Of a stretch of DNA of 61,565 nt, positions 41,250 through 50,388 are shown piece after piece; within the stretch, counting starts at the first letter, position 1, and each line of letters opens with the position of its first letter. The notes under the pieces are model-generated. The model saw nothing but the letters and a program-made list of their open reading frames with translations, was not told the origin of the DNA and ran no database searches. Origin of the DNA: CAZAXU01 sp964489245 (GTDB taxonomy: Bacteria > Bacteroidota > Bacteroidia > Flavobacteriales > Flavobacteriaceae); NCBI GenBank assembly GCA_964489245.1, contig CAZAXU010000005.1, positions 1 through 61,565 of the forward strand, read 5' to 3'. The position numbers and the translations under genes are program-made.

Positions 41250-41291
41250 ACTTTATACTTTGAACTTTAAACTTTGAACTTTATACTTTAA
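41250..41291. repeat. Six tandem 7-bp repeats running into the galE 3' end
   Basis: Six copies of ACTTTRW (ACTTTAT, ACTTTGA, ACTTTAA, ACTTTGA, ACTTTAT, ACTTTAA) stand in perfect register. The galE stop codon (41,281-41,283) lies inside the fifth unit. Seven is not a multiple of three, so slippage would change the C-terminal residues of GalE. Confidence 0.85.
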
Positions 41292-42306
41292 ACTCATTCG
41301 CTTTTTCCCATTTCCAAGCATCACGCAAGGCATCTTCCATGCTTAGCTCGGCTTTCCATCCCAGTTCTTTTTCAGCAAAAGACGTATCTGCCCAAACCGC
41401 CACCGTGTCTCCTGCTCTTCTCGGTGCAATTTTATAGTTTAGTTTCTGTCCGGTTACTTTTTCAAAAGCTTTGATAATTTCCATCACAGAACTTCCTTTT
41501 CCCGTTCCGATATTAAAAATTTCATAATCTTTTTTGTGCTCATTATTCATCAAACGTTCAAGGGCAACAACATGAGATTTTGCCAAGTCCACCACATGGA
41601 TATAATCTCTGATGGCTGTACCGTCCTCGGTTGGATAGTCGTCACCGAAAACAGATAATTGTGTTCTGATTCCTATGGCTGTCTGTGTGACAAAAGGAAT
41701 CAAATTCTGTGGAACACCAATGGGCAGCTCCCCAATATTTGCACTGGGATGTGCCCCTATCGGATTAAAATATCTCAAGGCAATGGTTTTCAATCCACAT
41801 GCCTTTGATGCATCTCTGATGATTTCTTCTCCCACCTGCTTAGTATTTCCATAAGGCGAAGTTGCCGGCTTAATAGGGTCTTTTTCTTTAATCGGGAGCC
41901 TGTCAGGCTCTCCATAAACCGTACAAGACGAGCTAAAAATAAAATTTTGCAACCCGTGTTTTTTCATCTGCTGTAAAATATAGACCAAAGTGGTGATATT
42001 GTTTTCATAATACAGCAAAGGTTTTTCCAAACTTTCTCCAACTGCTTTTGATGCTGCAAAATGTATGATTCCACTCAAATCTCGGTGTTTTTTGAAAAAA
42101 AAATCTACCGCAGACTTTTCTCTCAAATCCAACTGCTCAAAATCGGGTTTAGTGCCGGTGATTTTCACAATTCCATCTAAAACACTCAAACTTGAATTTG
42201 ACAGATTATCAATAATCACCACATCAAAGCCTTTCTGCTGTAATTCAACCACCGTGTGTGAGCCTATGAAACCCAAACCACCTGTTACCAAAATTTTTTT
42301 CGCCAT
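41281..42306 (-). CDS. galE: UDP-glucose 4-epimerase (GalE)
   Basis: This 341-aa short-chain dehydrogenase/reductase interconverts UDP-glucose and UDP-galactose. It shows the NAD loop GGLGFIGSHT (near residue 10), FAASKAVGESLEKPLLYY, SSSCTVYG, the catalytic Tyr/Lys in SPYGNTK, and LRYFNPIGAHPS. The ATG at 42,306 is the family start; the longer frame adds a non-homologous 30 residues across the promoter. The last codons and stop lie in a 7-bp tandem repeat. Divergent from dnaN. Confidence 0.95.
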   Translation of the reverse strand: MAKKILVTGGLGFIGSHTVVELQQKGFDVVIIDNLSNSSLSVLDGIVKITGTKPDFEQLDLREKSAVDFFFKKHRDLSGIIHFAASKAVGESLEKPLLYYENNITTLVYILQQMKKHGLQNFIFSSSCTVYGEPDRLPIKEKDPIKPATSPYGNTKQVGEEIIRDASKACGLKTIALRYFNPIGAHPSANIGELPIGVPQNLIPFVTQTAIGIRTQLSVFGDDYPTEDGTAIRDYIHVVDLAKSHVVALERLMNNEHKKDYEIFNIGTGKGSSVMEIIKAFEKVTGQKLNYKIAPRRAGDTVAVWADTSFAEKELGWKAELSMEDALRDAWKWEKANEFKV

Positions 42307-42330
42307 TTGCAAACTGTTTTTATGCTTACA

Positions 42331-42338
42331 CAAATATA
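42331..42338 (-). promoter_or_regulatory. -7 box of galE
   Basis: The minus strand reads TATATTTG, 25 nt upstream of the galE ATG. Confidence 0.5.
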
Positions 42339-42441
42339 CGTCAATTTTTTTCTTTATAAAGTTTGCTCGAGCAAATGTAAAGACAACAAGCCACAAAAAA
42401 CATTATATCGGGTTATAGGGCAATAATCTAAAAATTATTCT

Positions 42442-42449
42442 TATTTTTG
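42442..42449 (+). promoter_or_regulatory. -7 box of dnaN
   Basis: TATTTTTG matches TAnnTTTG, 23 bp upstream of the dnaN ATG at 42,473. Confidence 0.5.
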
Positions 42450-42472
42450 TCTACTAATTAAAATTGATTTTT

Positions 42473-43588
42473 ATGAAATTTTTAGTTTCGAGTGATGAAT
42501 TGATCAAAAACTTACAAGTATTGCGAAACGTAATCAACAGTAACAACACAATTCCCGTTTTAGACAATTTTTTATTTGAGTTAAATCAAAATAACTTGCG
42601 TATAACCGCTTCTGATTTGGAAACCACCATGACAGCAAGCCTAGTTGTTGAATCTAATGATTCTGGCAGTTTCTTATTGCCGGCTAAATTATTATTTGAC
42701 ACGGTAAAATCTCTGCCTACACAACCGCTCACTTTTTCATTCAACGACAACCACACCATGGATATCATCAATGACCGCGGTAAATACAGCTTTGCCTATG
42801 CCGATGCAGATGACTATCCTAATCCGGTGGAAATGGAAGATGCCGAAGAAATCAGTTTGCCTTCCGGCGTGTTGGCAGATGCCATCAGCAAAACCATTTT
42901 TTCTACCAGCAATGACGATTTGCGTCCTACCATGACAGGAATTTTGTTTGAATTTTCTTCTGACGGCTTGAACTTTATAGCTACTGATGCGCACAAATTG
43001 GTGAAATATGAAAGACATGATTTGTCCGCATCCAACCAAAGCGAATTTATCATGCCGAAAAAACCTTTACAAATTCTTAAAAATTATTTGGTCGGAAACG
43101 AAGACAATATCACGATTTCGTATGACGAAAGAAATGCAAAGTTTAGTTTTGAAAATTTTGAGTTGCTTTCTCGTCTTATCAACGGAAAATATCCGAACTA
43201 TAATGCCGTGATTCCAAAAGAAAACCCTAATGTTTTGATTATTGACAGGCTGAGTTTTCTCGATGCTGCCAAACGAGTTTCGATTTTTTCAAATAAAGCA
43301 ACACATCTTATTCGTTTAGATATTGCCGGAGCAGACTTGAAAGTATCTGCCGAAGATTTGGATTTCTCTAACAAGGCTGAAGAACGTCTCACTTGTAATT
43401 TTCAAGGAGATGATATGGCAATTGGATTTAATTCCAAATTCTTGATTGAAATGCTTTCTAATCTTGATTCTGAAGAAGTTGCTTTGAATATGTCTATTCC
43501 GAGCAGAGCTGCCATCATCAATCCAACAGACGGATTGGAAGAAGGCGAGCAAATCACTATGTTGGTAATGCCGTTGATGTTAAACTAA
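42473..43588 (+). CDS. dnaN: DNA polymerase III beta subunit (sliding clamp)
   Basis: This 371-aa protein forms the ring that tethers polymerase to DNA. Family marks are the N-terminus KFLVSSDELIKNLQVLRNVI, FSTSNDDLRPTMTGILFEF with ATDAHKLVKYE, and the C-terminal MLVMPLMLN, corresponding to the usual M-P-M-R/L ending. Three repeated clamp domains of about 120 residues fit the length. The ATG at 42,473 is used, not the TTG at 42,464. No dnaA or recF is adjacent, which is common in Bacteroidota. Confidence 0.96.
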   Translation: MKFLVSSDELIKNLQVLRNVINSNNTIPVLDNFLFELNQNNLRITASDLETTMTASLVVESNDSGSFLLPAKLLFDTVKSLPTQPLTFSFNDNHTMDIINDRGKYSFAYADADDYPNPVEMEDAEEISLPSGVLADAISKTIFSTSNDDLRPTMTGILFEFSSDGLNFIATDAHKLVKYERHDLSASNQSEFIMPKKPLQILKNYLVGNEDNITISYDERNAKFSFENFELLSRLINGKYPNYNAVIPKENPNVLIIDRLSFLDAAKRVSIFSNKATHLIRLDIAGADLKVSAEDLDFSNKAEERLTCNFQGDDMAIGFNSKFLIEMLSNLDSEEVALNMSIPSRAAIINPTDGLEEGEQITMLVMPLMLN

Positions 43589-43606
43589 TGATGATTCAAA
43601 CTTCTC

Positions 43607-44830
43607 ATGAAGTTGCTCTATAATATTTCGATGATAATTTCCGAGGCTTTGATTAAAAGTTTCGGAAATTTTTTTGGCAAAAAAGTAAAACTATTCCGTC
43701 TGGGACAAAAAGAAATTTTTCATAAACTGAGCACTTGCAAACTGCAAAAACAATCGGTGATTTGGATGCATGTATCCTCATTGGGAGAATATGAACAAGG
43801 GTTGCCTATACTGGAAAAACTCAAACTCAAATATCCGAAACATCTGATTGTATTGAGTTTTTTTTCGCCTTCCGGCTATGAAATCAAAAAACAAACATCT
43901 CCTGCAGATTGCGTGATTTACCTTCCGGTTGATACGCCCGGAAATGCAAAAAAATTATTGAACTTACTGCAACCTGAAATGGTATTTTTTGTCAAATACG
44001 ATTTTTGGCCTAACTATTTGTTTGAACTTAAAAAAAGAAATATCAAAACCTATTTGGTTTCAGGTTTGTTCACCACAGAACATAAATTTTTCAAACCTTG
44101 GAACAAATGGCTCAAAAATAGCCTGAATGCTTTTCATCATTTCTTTGTGCAAGACAAAAATTCAAAACAAGTCTTACTCAAACAAGGTTTTAAAAATATC
44201 AGCGTGGTTGGGGACACCAGATTTGATCGGGTATATCAAATTGCCGAAAACAGAGAAAAACCCGAATTTCTAAATGCATTTAAGCAAGAACAAAAATTGA
44301 TTATTGCCGGCAGCACATGGGAACAAGATGAAGCACTTTTGGTTGATTTTATCAATCAAAACAAACGACCCGTAAGGTTTATCTTGGCACCGCATCAAAT
44401 CCAACCCGAAAAAATCGAACAACTCAAAAACAAAATTCAAAAAAACTGCGTCTGCTATTCTGAAACGCAAAATTTCCAAGATGCAGATGTGCTGATTCTC
44501 GATACAATCGGTTTGCTCAGCAAGACCTATGCTTTTGCTGATATTGCCTATATTGGCGGCGGATTTGGAAAAGGCATTCATAATATTCAAGAGCCCGCCG
44601 TATTCGGAACACCCATTGTCACCGGACCAAAAATTCATAAATTCAAAGAGGCTAATGATTTGTTGGCACTCGATGCCCTGAAGATTGTCCATAATGCAGC
44701 CGAACTTTCTCAAATTTTTAACTTGTTGCTCGATGAGGATATCCTCAGAAAACAATTGAATGAAATCATCATATCATATATCAAAAAAAATCTGGGTGCA
44801 ACCAACAAAATCATTGATATTATCTCATGA
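43607..44830 (+). CDS. waaA: Kdo transferase (WaaA/KdtA)
   Basis: This 407-aa GT-B glycosyltransferase adds Kdo from CMP-Kdo to lipid A. An N-terminal hydrophobic stretch associates it with the inner membrane. Family motifs are WMHVSSLGEYEQGLPIL (acceptor side), KYDFWPNYLFELKKR, AGSTWEQDEALLVDF and the C-terminal donor site YIGGGFGKGIHNIQEPAVFG. It complements KdsB of this window. It follows dnaN by 18 bp and overlaps the esterase gene by 4 bp (ATGA). Confidence 0.95.
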   Translation: MKLLYNISMIISEALIKSFGNFFGKKVKLFRLGQKEIFHKLSTCKLQKQSVIWMHVSSLGEYEQGLPILEKLKLKYPKHLIVLSFFSPSGYEIKKQTSPADCVIYLPVDTPGNAKKLLNLLQPEMVFFVKYDFWPNYLFELKKRNIKTYLVSGLFTTEHKFFKPWNKWLKNSLNAFHHFFVQDKNSKQVLLKQGFKNISVVGDTRFDRVYQIAENREKPEFLNAFKQEQKLIIAGSTWEQDEALLVDFINQNKRPVRFILAPHQIQPEKIEQLKNKIQKNCVCYSETQNFQDADVLILDTIGLLSKTYAFADIAYIGGGFGKGIHNIQEPAVFGTPIVTGPKIHKFKEANDLLALDALKIVHNAAELSQIFNLLLDEDILRKQLNEIIISYIKKNLGATNKIIDIIS

Positions 44831-45306
44831 CTATTTTATACCTTCACGGGCTTAACAGCACCAATGTTAATGCCAGAACAAAATGGCTGACACAATATGG
44901 AAAACTCGTCAACCCATTGATGGACTATAAAAATTATCCTGAAGACTATCGATATTTGGAAAAGCTTGTTATTATGCATAAACCCAATGTGATTGTAGCT
45001 TCAAGTTTGGGTGGATATTTTGGCTTTCATTTGGGCAATTATCATCATATTCCGACAATTCTTTTTAATCCTGCCATGCTGATTACCAATATTGTGAGAC
45101 CCCACAACCGCCAACTGGTTTCATTGACTTCTCATTTTGTCAGTATTGGGAAAAAAGATGATATCATTCCTCCTTTTACAAGCAAAATCGTTTTGGAAGA
45201 ACAAAGAGCCAAATATGATTTGAAGCACTATGATATCGGACATGAAACGCCTTTTGATGTTTTTGTGGACAGGTGTCTGTCAAGCGGCTTATTTTCCGGA
45301 GTGTGA
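44827..45306 (+). CDS. YqiA/YcfP-like alpha/beta hydrolase
   Basis: This 159-aa small esterase begins ILYLHGLNST (oxyanion region) and has the nucleophile elbow VASSLGGYFGF (G-x-S-x-G variant, Ser in SSLGG) and a late His in GHETPF. The fold and length match the UPF0227/YqiA group. The substrate is unknown. It is translationally coupled to waaA by a 4-bp overlap. Confidence 0.82.
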   Translation: MTILYLHGLNSTNVNARTKWLTQYGKLVNPLMDYKNYPEDYRYLEKLVIMHKPNVIVASSLGGYFGFHLGNYHHIPTILFNPAMLITNIVRPHNRQLVSLTSHFVSIGKKDDIIPPFTSKIVLEEQRAKYDLKHYDIGHETPFDVFVDRCLSSGLFSGV

Positions 45307-45359
45307 AGACTTTTATCAGATAAATGCAAACTTGGAATTATTCAAAAAATGAGCAATCT

Positions 45360-46019
45360 CTAGAATTTTATCACATCAAAACCTAGTTTGAAATACAACA
45401 TATAATTACCAAAACCCGGCTTGATGGCATTCTCAAAACTACTATATGATGTGTCATCAATGATATAAACACCGGCTCCCAATTGCAAGAATTTATAGTG
45501 ATAGTTTGTTTCAAGATGAAAACTTGTAAACGTAAAGCCTCTTTGATGTCCAAACATACCATTTGTTACCATTATTAAACCTGCCTGATTCATCAGACTA
45601 TAACCCAAATCAACATCTATTTTTTCTCTTTTGTTAATGGTAAAATATCTATGAAAAGAGAATTTATAATCAGAGAAAAACGCGCTAATGTTCGGAGCAA
45701 TGCTGACTTGTGCTTCGCCATAATTACTAATCTCCTTAAAAGCAATATGATCATATCGAATGGAATGCTGAAAACTGACAAACCATTTTTTTGATAAACG
45801 CAAGTCTAAAGCATAATAAATAGGAAACCCATTCATATTTTCATATATATCTGTATTATTTCCAAAATAATGTCTTGGATTGAGAACATCGCCAACGTGG
45901 TGTAAAATCGGTATTCGTAATTCACTGCCCACAGATAATTTTATTTTATAATCATCTTTTTGTTGCGCAAAAGGATGCATATAAGAAAATGCAATAAAAA
46001 TCAATATAAACTTTTTCAT
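45360..46019 (-). CDS. Small outer-membrane barrel protein, paralogue B
   Basis: This 219-aa protein has a signal peptide ending HPFAQ, then beta strands and a C-terminal MLYFKLGFDVIKF. It is clearly related to the upstream gene product, sharing SSKWFVSFQHSIRYDH-like and LYFxLGFDxxKF segments and spacing. It ends the peptide/GLPGLI operon; only 2 bp separate it from its paralogue. The function is unknown. Conserved aromatic and Tyr-rich turns suggest an 8- to 10-strand barrel. Confidence 0.7.
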   Translation of the reverse strand: MKKFILIFIAFSYMHPFAQQKDDYKIKLSVGSELRIPILHHVGDVLNPRHYFGNNTDIYENMNGFPIYYALDLRLSKKWFVSFQHSIRYDHIAFKEISNYGEAQVSIAPNISAFFSDYKFSFHRYFTINKREKIDVDLGYSLMNQAGLIMVTNGMFGHQRGFTFTSFHLETNYHYKFLQLGAGVYIIDDTSYSSFENAIKPGFGNYMLYFKLGFDVIKF

Positions 46020-46021
46020 CT

Positions 46022-46642
46022 CTAAAATTTCAAAATATCAAAACCTAAATTAAAATACAGAATATTCAGCCCACCATTTAACTTTGGAAAGTTTGGCTTG
46101 GGATTATAATAAATCCCCACACCCATGTGAAAGTATTTATAAAAATATTTTACCTCCATATTAAATGCCGTAAAATTATATTTGTATATTGTTCTTTTAT
46201 CATTTTTAAAAATTGCCTGATATACTCCATCGTTCATCCAATTATATCCCAACATTAGACTAATGCCTCTATCTTGTTTAAAAAGAAAATTTCTTTGAAC
46301 AAATAACTTATAGTCTGAAATTAAGTTATTTACACTCCTATATACCGCGAAATCTTCAGCCACATTATCAGCAACTTCCACACCAACATGGTCATAACGT
46401 ATATTATATTGAAAACCCAACTCCCATTTGGAACTAAGCATATAAGCAATAGAAAAATTTACAGGGACTCCCGAGAGGTTCCTGCTTATATTCATATAAT
46501 ATGCATTTCCTGAAATGTCTTCAACAGGAGTTAATCTATATTCTGTTCCGATATCCAGTTTAAACTTTTTTATGGTGTCTCTTTCTTGCGAAAAAACCTT
46601 GATTGTCAATAAAAGCAAAAACACAACTGTTCTTATTTTCAT
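46022..46642 (-). CDS. Small outer-membrane barrel protein, paralogue A
   Basis: This 206-aa protein has a signal peptide ending KVFSQ, is predicted to be a small beta barrel, and ends in ILYFNLGFDILKF. It shares with the following gene the pattern GxEYRLTP/GSELRIPI, FQYNIRYDHVG/FQHSIRYDHIA and a Tyr-rich C-terminus, so the pair is a tandem duplication. It lies 34 bp downstream of the large barrel gene. I cannot assign a function; a role in the same surface system is inferred. Confidence 0.7.
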   Translation of the reverse strand: MKIRTVVFLLLLTIKVFSQERDTIKKFKLDIGTEYRLTPVEDISGNAYYMNISRNLSGVPVNFSIAYMLSSKWELGFQYNIRYDHVGVEVADNVAEDFAVYRSVNNLISDYKLFVQRNFLFKQDRGISLMLGYNWMNDGVYQAIFKNDKRTIYKYNFTAFNMEVKYFYKYFHMGVGIYYNPKPNFPKLNGGLNILYFNLGFDILKF

Positions 46643-46676
46643 AATTAATAGTTTTTGATAATAATATCAGATATAC

Positions 46677-49313
46677 TCATAATTTGTAATGCAACTTAAA
46701 CATCCATATACGAGGCTGAATGTAAACATATCTGTTTGAAATCATATAGCTCGATGTATTATGCAAATAAATATGCTCTTGATTTAGTAAATTTTTTATC
46801 TCCACCTCAACGCCAAACGGTTTATCTTCTTTCCTATAAAATAATGAGAAATTCAGTAACTTATTAGTGTTTATAAGTCGACTGTTTTCATTAATATACT
46901 GCAATTTAAAATCTGCTTTTATAGTAAAATTTTTGTAAGAATATTTGATCTTGACAAAAGGTTTAATTTCTTGATACTTCACATTTTTTATTTGGCTCCT
47001 TCCATTCATACAACTCCCCATTACTCCAACCTTTAACTCGGGAAAATTCTTATAATCCATCCCAACGGAAACAGAATTACTCAACATAATATTATTTGAT
47101 GATATCCATTGGTTATTTATGAAATCGTAACTTTCACCGACTGACATAAGGGGTTCAACCTCTACATACCATTTTTGCCATTCTTTCACAAAGCGATTCA
47201 TTATATTCAAGCCATACTCGGGTTTATGACTAATCTCCGGAAAACTGTAAAAATTTGTTGACATAATCAAATGTTTTTGTTTTAGAACAGACAAATATTT
47301 TCTAAAATTTAAATGTGTAAAAAACATAACTCCTTTACGCATCGAAAAAAAGCCATAATGAAAATCTATTTGATGAAAAAGTTCATAGGTTAAATTTATA
47401 TTTCCCTGTGCTATTTTATCATAAGATTTTAAAATTTTATTTTGAGCATATTGTTCAGTATCAGGCAAGTTGGTTTTGATAGCATATCTAAATTCAATAT
47501 CCCCTCCTAATAAACGACCTTCATAATTTAATTCGGGCAAAAACAAATATTCATTTTTTATAGAATTATTTTCAAAATTATTCCACTGTAGATAATGTGC
47601 ATAAATGCCGGGGGTAAAAAGATTTTTTCCTATCTTAAAACGATATTGTAAACCTCCATAAAAGTCATTGATGTTCAAATGATAATCGTTTGTAAAATCA
47701 GTAAATGAATGACTGTGATTATCTGTTACTTGAGAAAGTCCTGTTTTGAAACTCGAATCAGTATAAATATCGCCTAAACTGAAATATAAATGATTGTGAT
47801 TATTTATTTTAAAATAATATTTCAGTAAGGAACTCCAATTGTTCCGCATTAAATTTTTATTTTGCAACAATGTATAATCATTTGATTGCCAATCAATATA
47901 ATTCGATAAAAATATCTGATTAGCCGTCCAAGTTTCTATTGGAAAAAATTCTCTGTGTTTATAATTTAAAAAAAAACGGATAATATGTTTTTTTGAAATT
48001 TTTTTATAGAACAAAAAAGATTGAAAATAGTTCAAATTATTACCTTTCAATTTATTGACAAATGAATTATTACTAACACCTGATTGACTTATTCTATTTT
48101 TTAAAATATCTTGGAAAGTTTTATTCACCGATATGCTCAAATCGTAATATTGATTGCTCTTAGGTTCAAAAATCAAATTAATTTTAGTCAATCCCGTTCG
48201 ATTGTTGTTGTATTCATCATCGGTTTTTAGTTGAAATATTTCCGAATCAATTAAAAATTGGTTTTCAAAACATTTTTGATAATTGGTTTTCTCATTTGCC
48301 AATATCGAATACATTTGAAATTCCCATTTGCTCCCAAAATCCTGTTGCCATTGTAGAGCATTGAAAAGTGTTTTTTTGTTTACAAAATTATTTTTCCCGG
48401 CAAAACCAACTAAATTTTTCCTATCATCACTATAAGAAATATTAGACATAAAAAAAGATTTTTTATTCTCAAGACGTATAATATCCTGATAATTCAGTGA
48501 TGCTTCACCCATATTGTTCAAATTGCCAATATAACTCAAATTGGTATAGGGGCTATAATAGAATAAATTGGTTTTTAGCAGATATTTTTTTTGTTTATTA
48601 CCGCCGGCGAGCAAATCACCAAAAACAAAACGTTTTTTTCCTTCTCTCAGTTTAATATTAATTACAGTTTTTTGCTCATCAGTTAAGCCTTTCATAAAAC
48701 TTATCCTGTTATAATCTTTAAGCACTTGTATACTTTTCACAGCATCGGCAGGAATATTATCAACTGCCAATTTTGAATTTCCGCCAAAAAAGTCTTTTCC
48801 TTCAACCATTACTTTCATAATACGTTTTCCCATAACGGTTATCTGCCCGTTTTCATCTACTTTTACACCAGGCAGTTTGTTTAATACGGCTTTGAGTTTG
48901 TGTTCATCACCTCTCACAAAATGCTTTACATCATATACAATTGAATCCTTTGTTATTTTGACAGGTGTCTGATAATTGATTATCACTTCATCCAAATCTT
49001 GCCTGACAGGTTTTAAAATAATTGTTTTAAATTCTGGTTTTTGTAAACTATCGATTTTAAATGTATAGGGGCAATAGCCCATAAACGAAACTGTAACAAC
49101 ATAGGCAGTTTTATTTTGAAGTTTCATTTCAAATACTCCTTCTTCCTCGGTTATGGCAAAGACAAACGGGCTATTATTTAAAGGTTTTGCCATAATATTG
49201 GCAAACTGCATCGGTTGATTTAGACTATCAATAACCTTTCCCTTCAAAAGTCTTGTTTGAGAGAAGGATGTTAGATTCATAAACAATATGAAAACAATAG
49301 ACAACCTCTGCAT
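46677..49313 (-). CDS. Large TonB-receptor-like outer-membrane barrel (GLPGLI partner)
   Basis: This 878-aa protein has a signal peptide ending TSFSQ and a CarboxypepD_reg-like domain (about 20-100; LKGKVIDSLNQPMQFANI). A plug-like domain (about 105-200) contains VLNKLPGVKVDENGQITVMG, KVMVEGKDFFGGN and VKSIQVLKDY. A large barrel ending in FKLHYKL follows. It lacks a clear TonB box. This subgroup (outer membrane protein beta-barrel family) regularly sits beside GLPGLI proteins, as here with a 2-bp gap. Whether it imports or exports is not known. Confidence 0.8.
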   Translation of the reverse strand: MQRLSIVFILFMNLTSFSQTRLLKGKVIDSLNQPMQFANIMAKPLNNSPFVFAITEEEGVFEMKLQNKTAYVVTVSFMGYCPYTFKIDSLQKPEFKTIILKPVRQDLDEVIINYQTPVKITKDSIVYDVKHFVRGDEHKLKAVLNKLPGVKVDENGQITVMGKRIMKVMVEGKDFFGGNSKLAVDNIPADAVKSIQVLKDYNRISFMKGLTDEQKTVINIKLREGKKRFVFGDLLAGGNKQKKYLLKTNLFYYSPYTNLSYIGNLNNMGEASLNYQDIIRLENKKSFFMSNISYSDDRKNLVGFAGKNNFVNKKTLFNALQWQQDFGSKWEFQMYSILANEKTNYQKCFENQFLIDSEIFQLKTDDEYNNNRTGLTKINLIFEPKSNQYYDLSISVNKTFQDILKNRISQSGVSNNSFVNKLKGNNLNYFQSFLFYKKISKKHIIRFFLNYKHREFFPIETWTANQIFLSNYIDWQSNDYTLLQNKNLMRNNWSSLLKYYFKINNHNHLYFSLGDIYTDSSFKTGLSQVTDNHSHSFTDFTNDYHLNINDFYGGLQYRFKIGKNLFTPGIYAHYLQWNNFENNSIKNEYLFLPELNYEGRLLGGDIEFRYAIKTNLPDTEQYAQNKILKSYDKIAQGNINLTYELFHQIDFHYGFFSMRKGVMFFTHLNFRKYLSVLKQKHLIMSTNFYSFPEISHKPEYGLNIMNRFVKEWQKWYVEVEPLMSVGESYDFINNQWISSNNIMLSNSVSVGMDYKNFPELKVGVMGSCMNGRSQIKNVKYQEIKPFVKIKYSYKNFTIKADFKLQYINENSRLINTNKLLNFSLFYRKEDKPFGVEVEIKNLLNQEHIYLHNTSSYMISNRYVYIQPRIWMFKLHYKL

Positions 49314-49315
49314 TA

Positions 49316-50041
49316 TTACATTTTATCAATTGCCTTTATTCTAGCTGCCCTCCCCTCTTTTTCCGTTCTTAAAATGCCTTTTTTCGGTTTCTCTATCTTA
49401 ATCGGTTTCCTATAAAAACGTATTTCTGTTGCAACCAGCTCATAGGCAGGAAACTGTTTAATATACCGTTTTTTTAAAATCAAGCCGGGCAAACCTCCAT
49501 AACCTGCGGGACCAAACGGCACAGGAATTGTCGGTGTAAACCATACCTCAACATTTCTACTTACGGCTTTAATTACGGGATATACTAAAATTGTATCCGT
49601 TTCTTGTGTGATATCCCATTGATATTTATTTAATGAGCTTGTTTCTCTGAATAAACTATTTGTCCCTACTTCTTGAAATTGCGCCAGTATCAAATTATCT
49701 TTTTTATTTTGATAAAAAATACTATGCCCACTTCCTAACATTTTTGCCAGTTCAAAAATATATTTATTATTTGTTTCATCCGGTTGCTCCTCAACCCATT
49801 CATACAATGCATCATTTTTATTAAAGTTCAGCCTGAAATCAAAATCTTTTGCTATGGCATAAATTTTTCTATGTCTTTTAAGCCTATTTAAATAAAACCC
49901 ATCTCCGTATTTCTCCCTCATTTCTTGCGCAAAAGAAGCATTTTCAATTTTTCTCACCTTATAAATAACCTTTGCACTTTGTTGTGAAAATGAATTTAGA
50001 CTATACAATATATAAATAGTTATGGTAAAAATAAATTTCAT
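49316..50041 (-). CDS. GLPGLI family protein
   Basis: This 241-aa secreted protein has a signal peptide ending LNSFSQQ and the name-giving motif in GYGGLPGLILKK near residue 190. The family is restricted to Bacteroidota and has no known biochemical role. The ATG at 50,041 is preferred because the longer frame has no signal peptide and would read through the hairpin at 50,057-50,085. It lies between the small peptide gene and the large barrel gene, so it is probably the periplasmic or surface component of that system. Confidence 0.85.
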   Translation of the reverse strand: MKFIFTITIYILYSLNSFSQQSAKVIYKVRKIENASFAQEMREKYGDGFYLNRLKRHRKIYAIAKDFDFRLNFNKNDALYEWVEEQPDETNNKYIFELAKMLGSGHSIFYQNKKDNLILAQFQEVGTNSLFRETSSLNKYQWDITQETDTILVYPVIKAVSRNVEVWFTPTIPVPFGPAGYGGLPGLILKKRYIKQFPAYELVATEIRFYRKPIKIEKPKKGILRTEKEGRAARIKAIDKM

Positions 50042-50056
50042 AATCTCAATAAATTT

Positions 50057-50085
50057 TAGTGTGCCGTTTTTGGGACGGCACACTA
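50057..50085 (-). terminator. Strong hairpin between the peptide gene and the GLPGLI gene
   Basis: TAGTGTGCCGT and ACGGCACACTA form an 11-bp perfect stem around TTTTGGG. On the minus strand only a short A/T stretch follows, so it is more likely a partial terminator or RNA-stability stem that raises the level of the peptide mRNA over the rest of the operon. Confidence 0.65.
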
Positions 50086-50100
50086 GATTAAAAAATGCTA

Positions 50101-50307
50101 TTACAGCATTCTGCAATAATGATATTCCAAATAAAATTCCCTTTGCCAATCAGGAGACCCATATTCTGCACCGGATGCAACTGCTGCTCCTAATGCTTGA
50201 TAATAACAATCCGAATATTCCTCCATCTTTGTGTTGTCAACGCTACCGTTTGCAAAACTAAAGGTAGTCGCAAAAACGATTCCTAAAATTAGAACAATTT
50301 TTTTCAT
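50101..50307 (-). CDS. Small secreted peptide (68 aa) heading the GLPGLI operon
   Basis: This 68-aa protein has a clear signal peptide (KKIVLILGIVFATTFSFANG), leaving about 46 residues. The mature part has two Cys (SDCYYQALG near its start and HYCRML at its end), a small-residue stretch AAVASGAEYGS and many Tyr. I recognise no family. It is first in an operon with GLPGLI and barrel genes, is followed by a strong hairpin, and therefore could be an abundant secreted peptide handled by these proteins. A function as bacteriocin or signal is speculation. Confidence 0.65.
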   Translation of the reverse strand: MKKIVLILGIVFATTFSFANGSVDNTKMEEYSDCYYQALGAAVASGAEYGSPDWQREFYLEYHYCRML

Positions 50308-50345
50308 AATACAATAATTTTTAGTTTATACATAATTTAAATTCT

Positions 50346-50353
50346 TAAACCTA
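50346..50353 (-). promoter_or_regulatory. Possible -7 box of the peptide/GLPGLI operon
   Basis: The minus strand reads TAGGTTTA, one base off TAnnTTTG, 39 nt upstream of the peptide ATG. Confidence 0.35.
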
Positions 50354-50388
50354 TTTCCCTTCCGGTTTAAAAGAAGTTAGACACATAC

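Noticed and set aside
44270..44755. 161-aa minus-strand frame inside waaA
   Set aside because: It is the reverse of conserved Kdo transferase motifs and is best read as a shadow.
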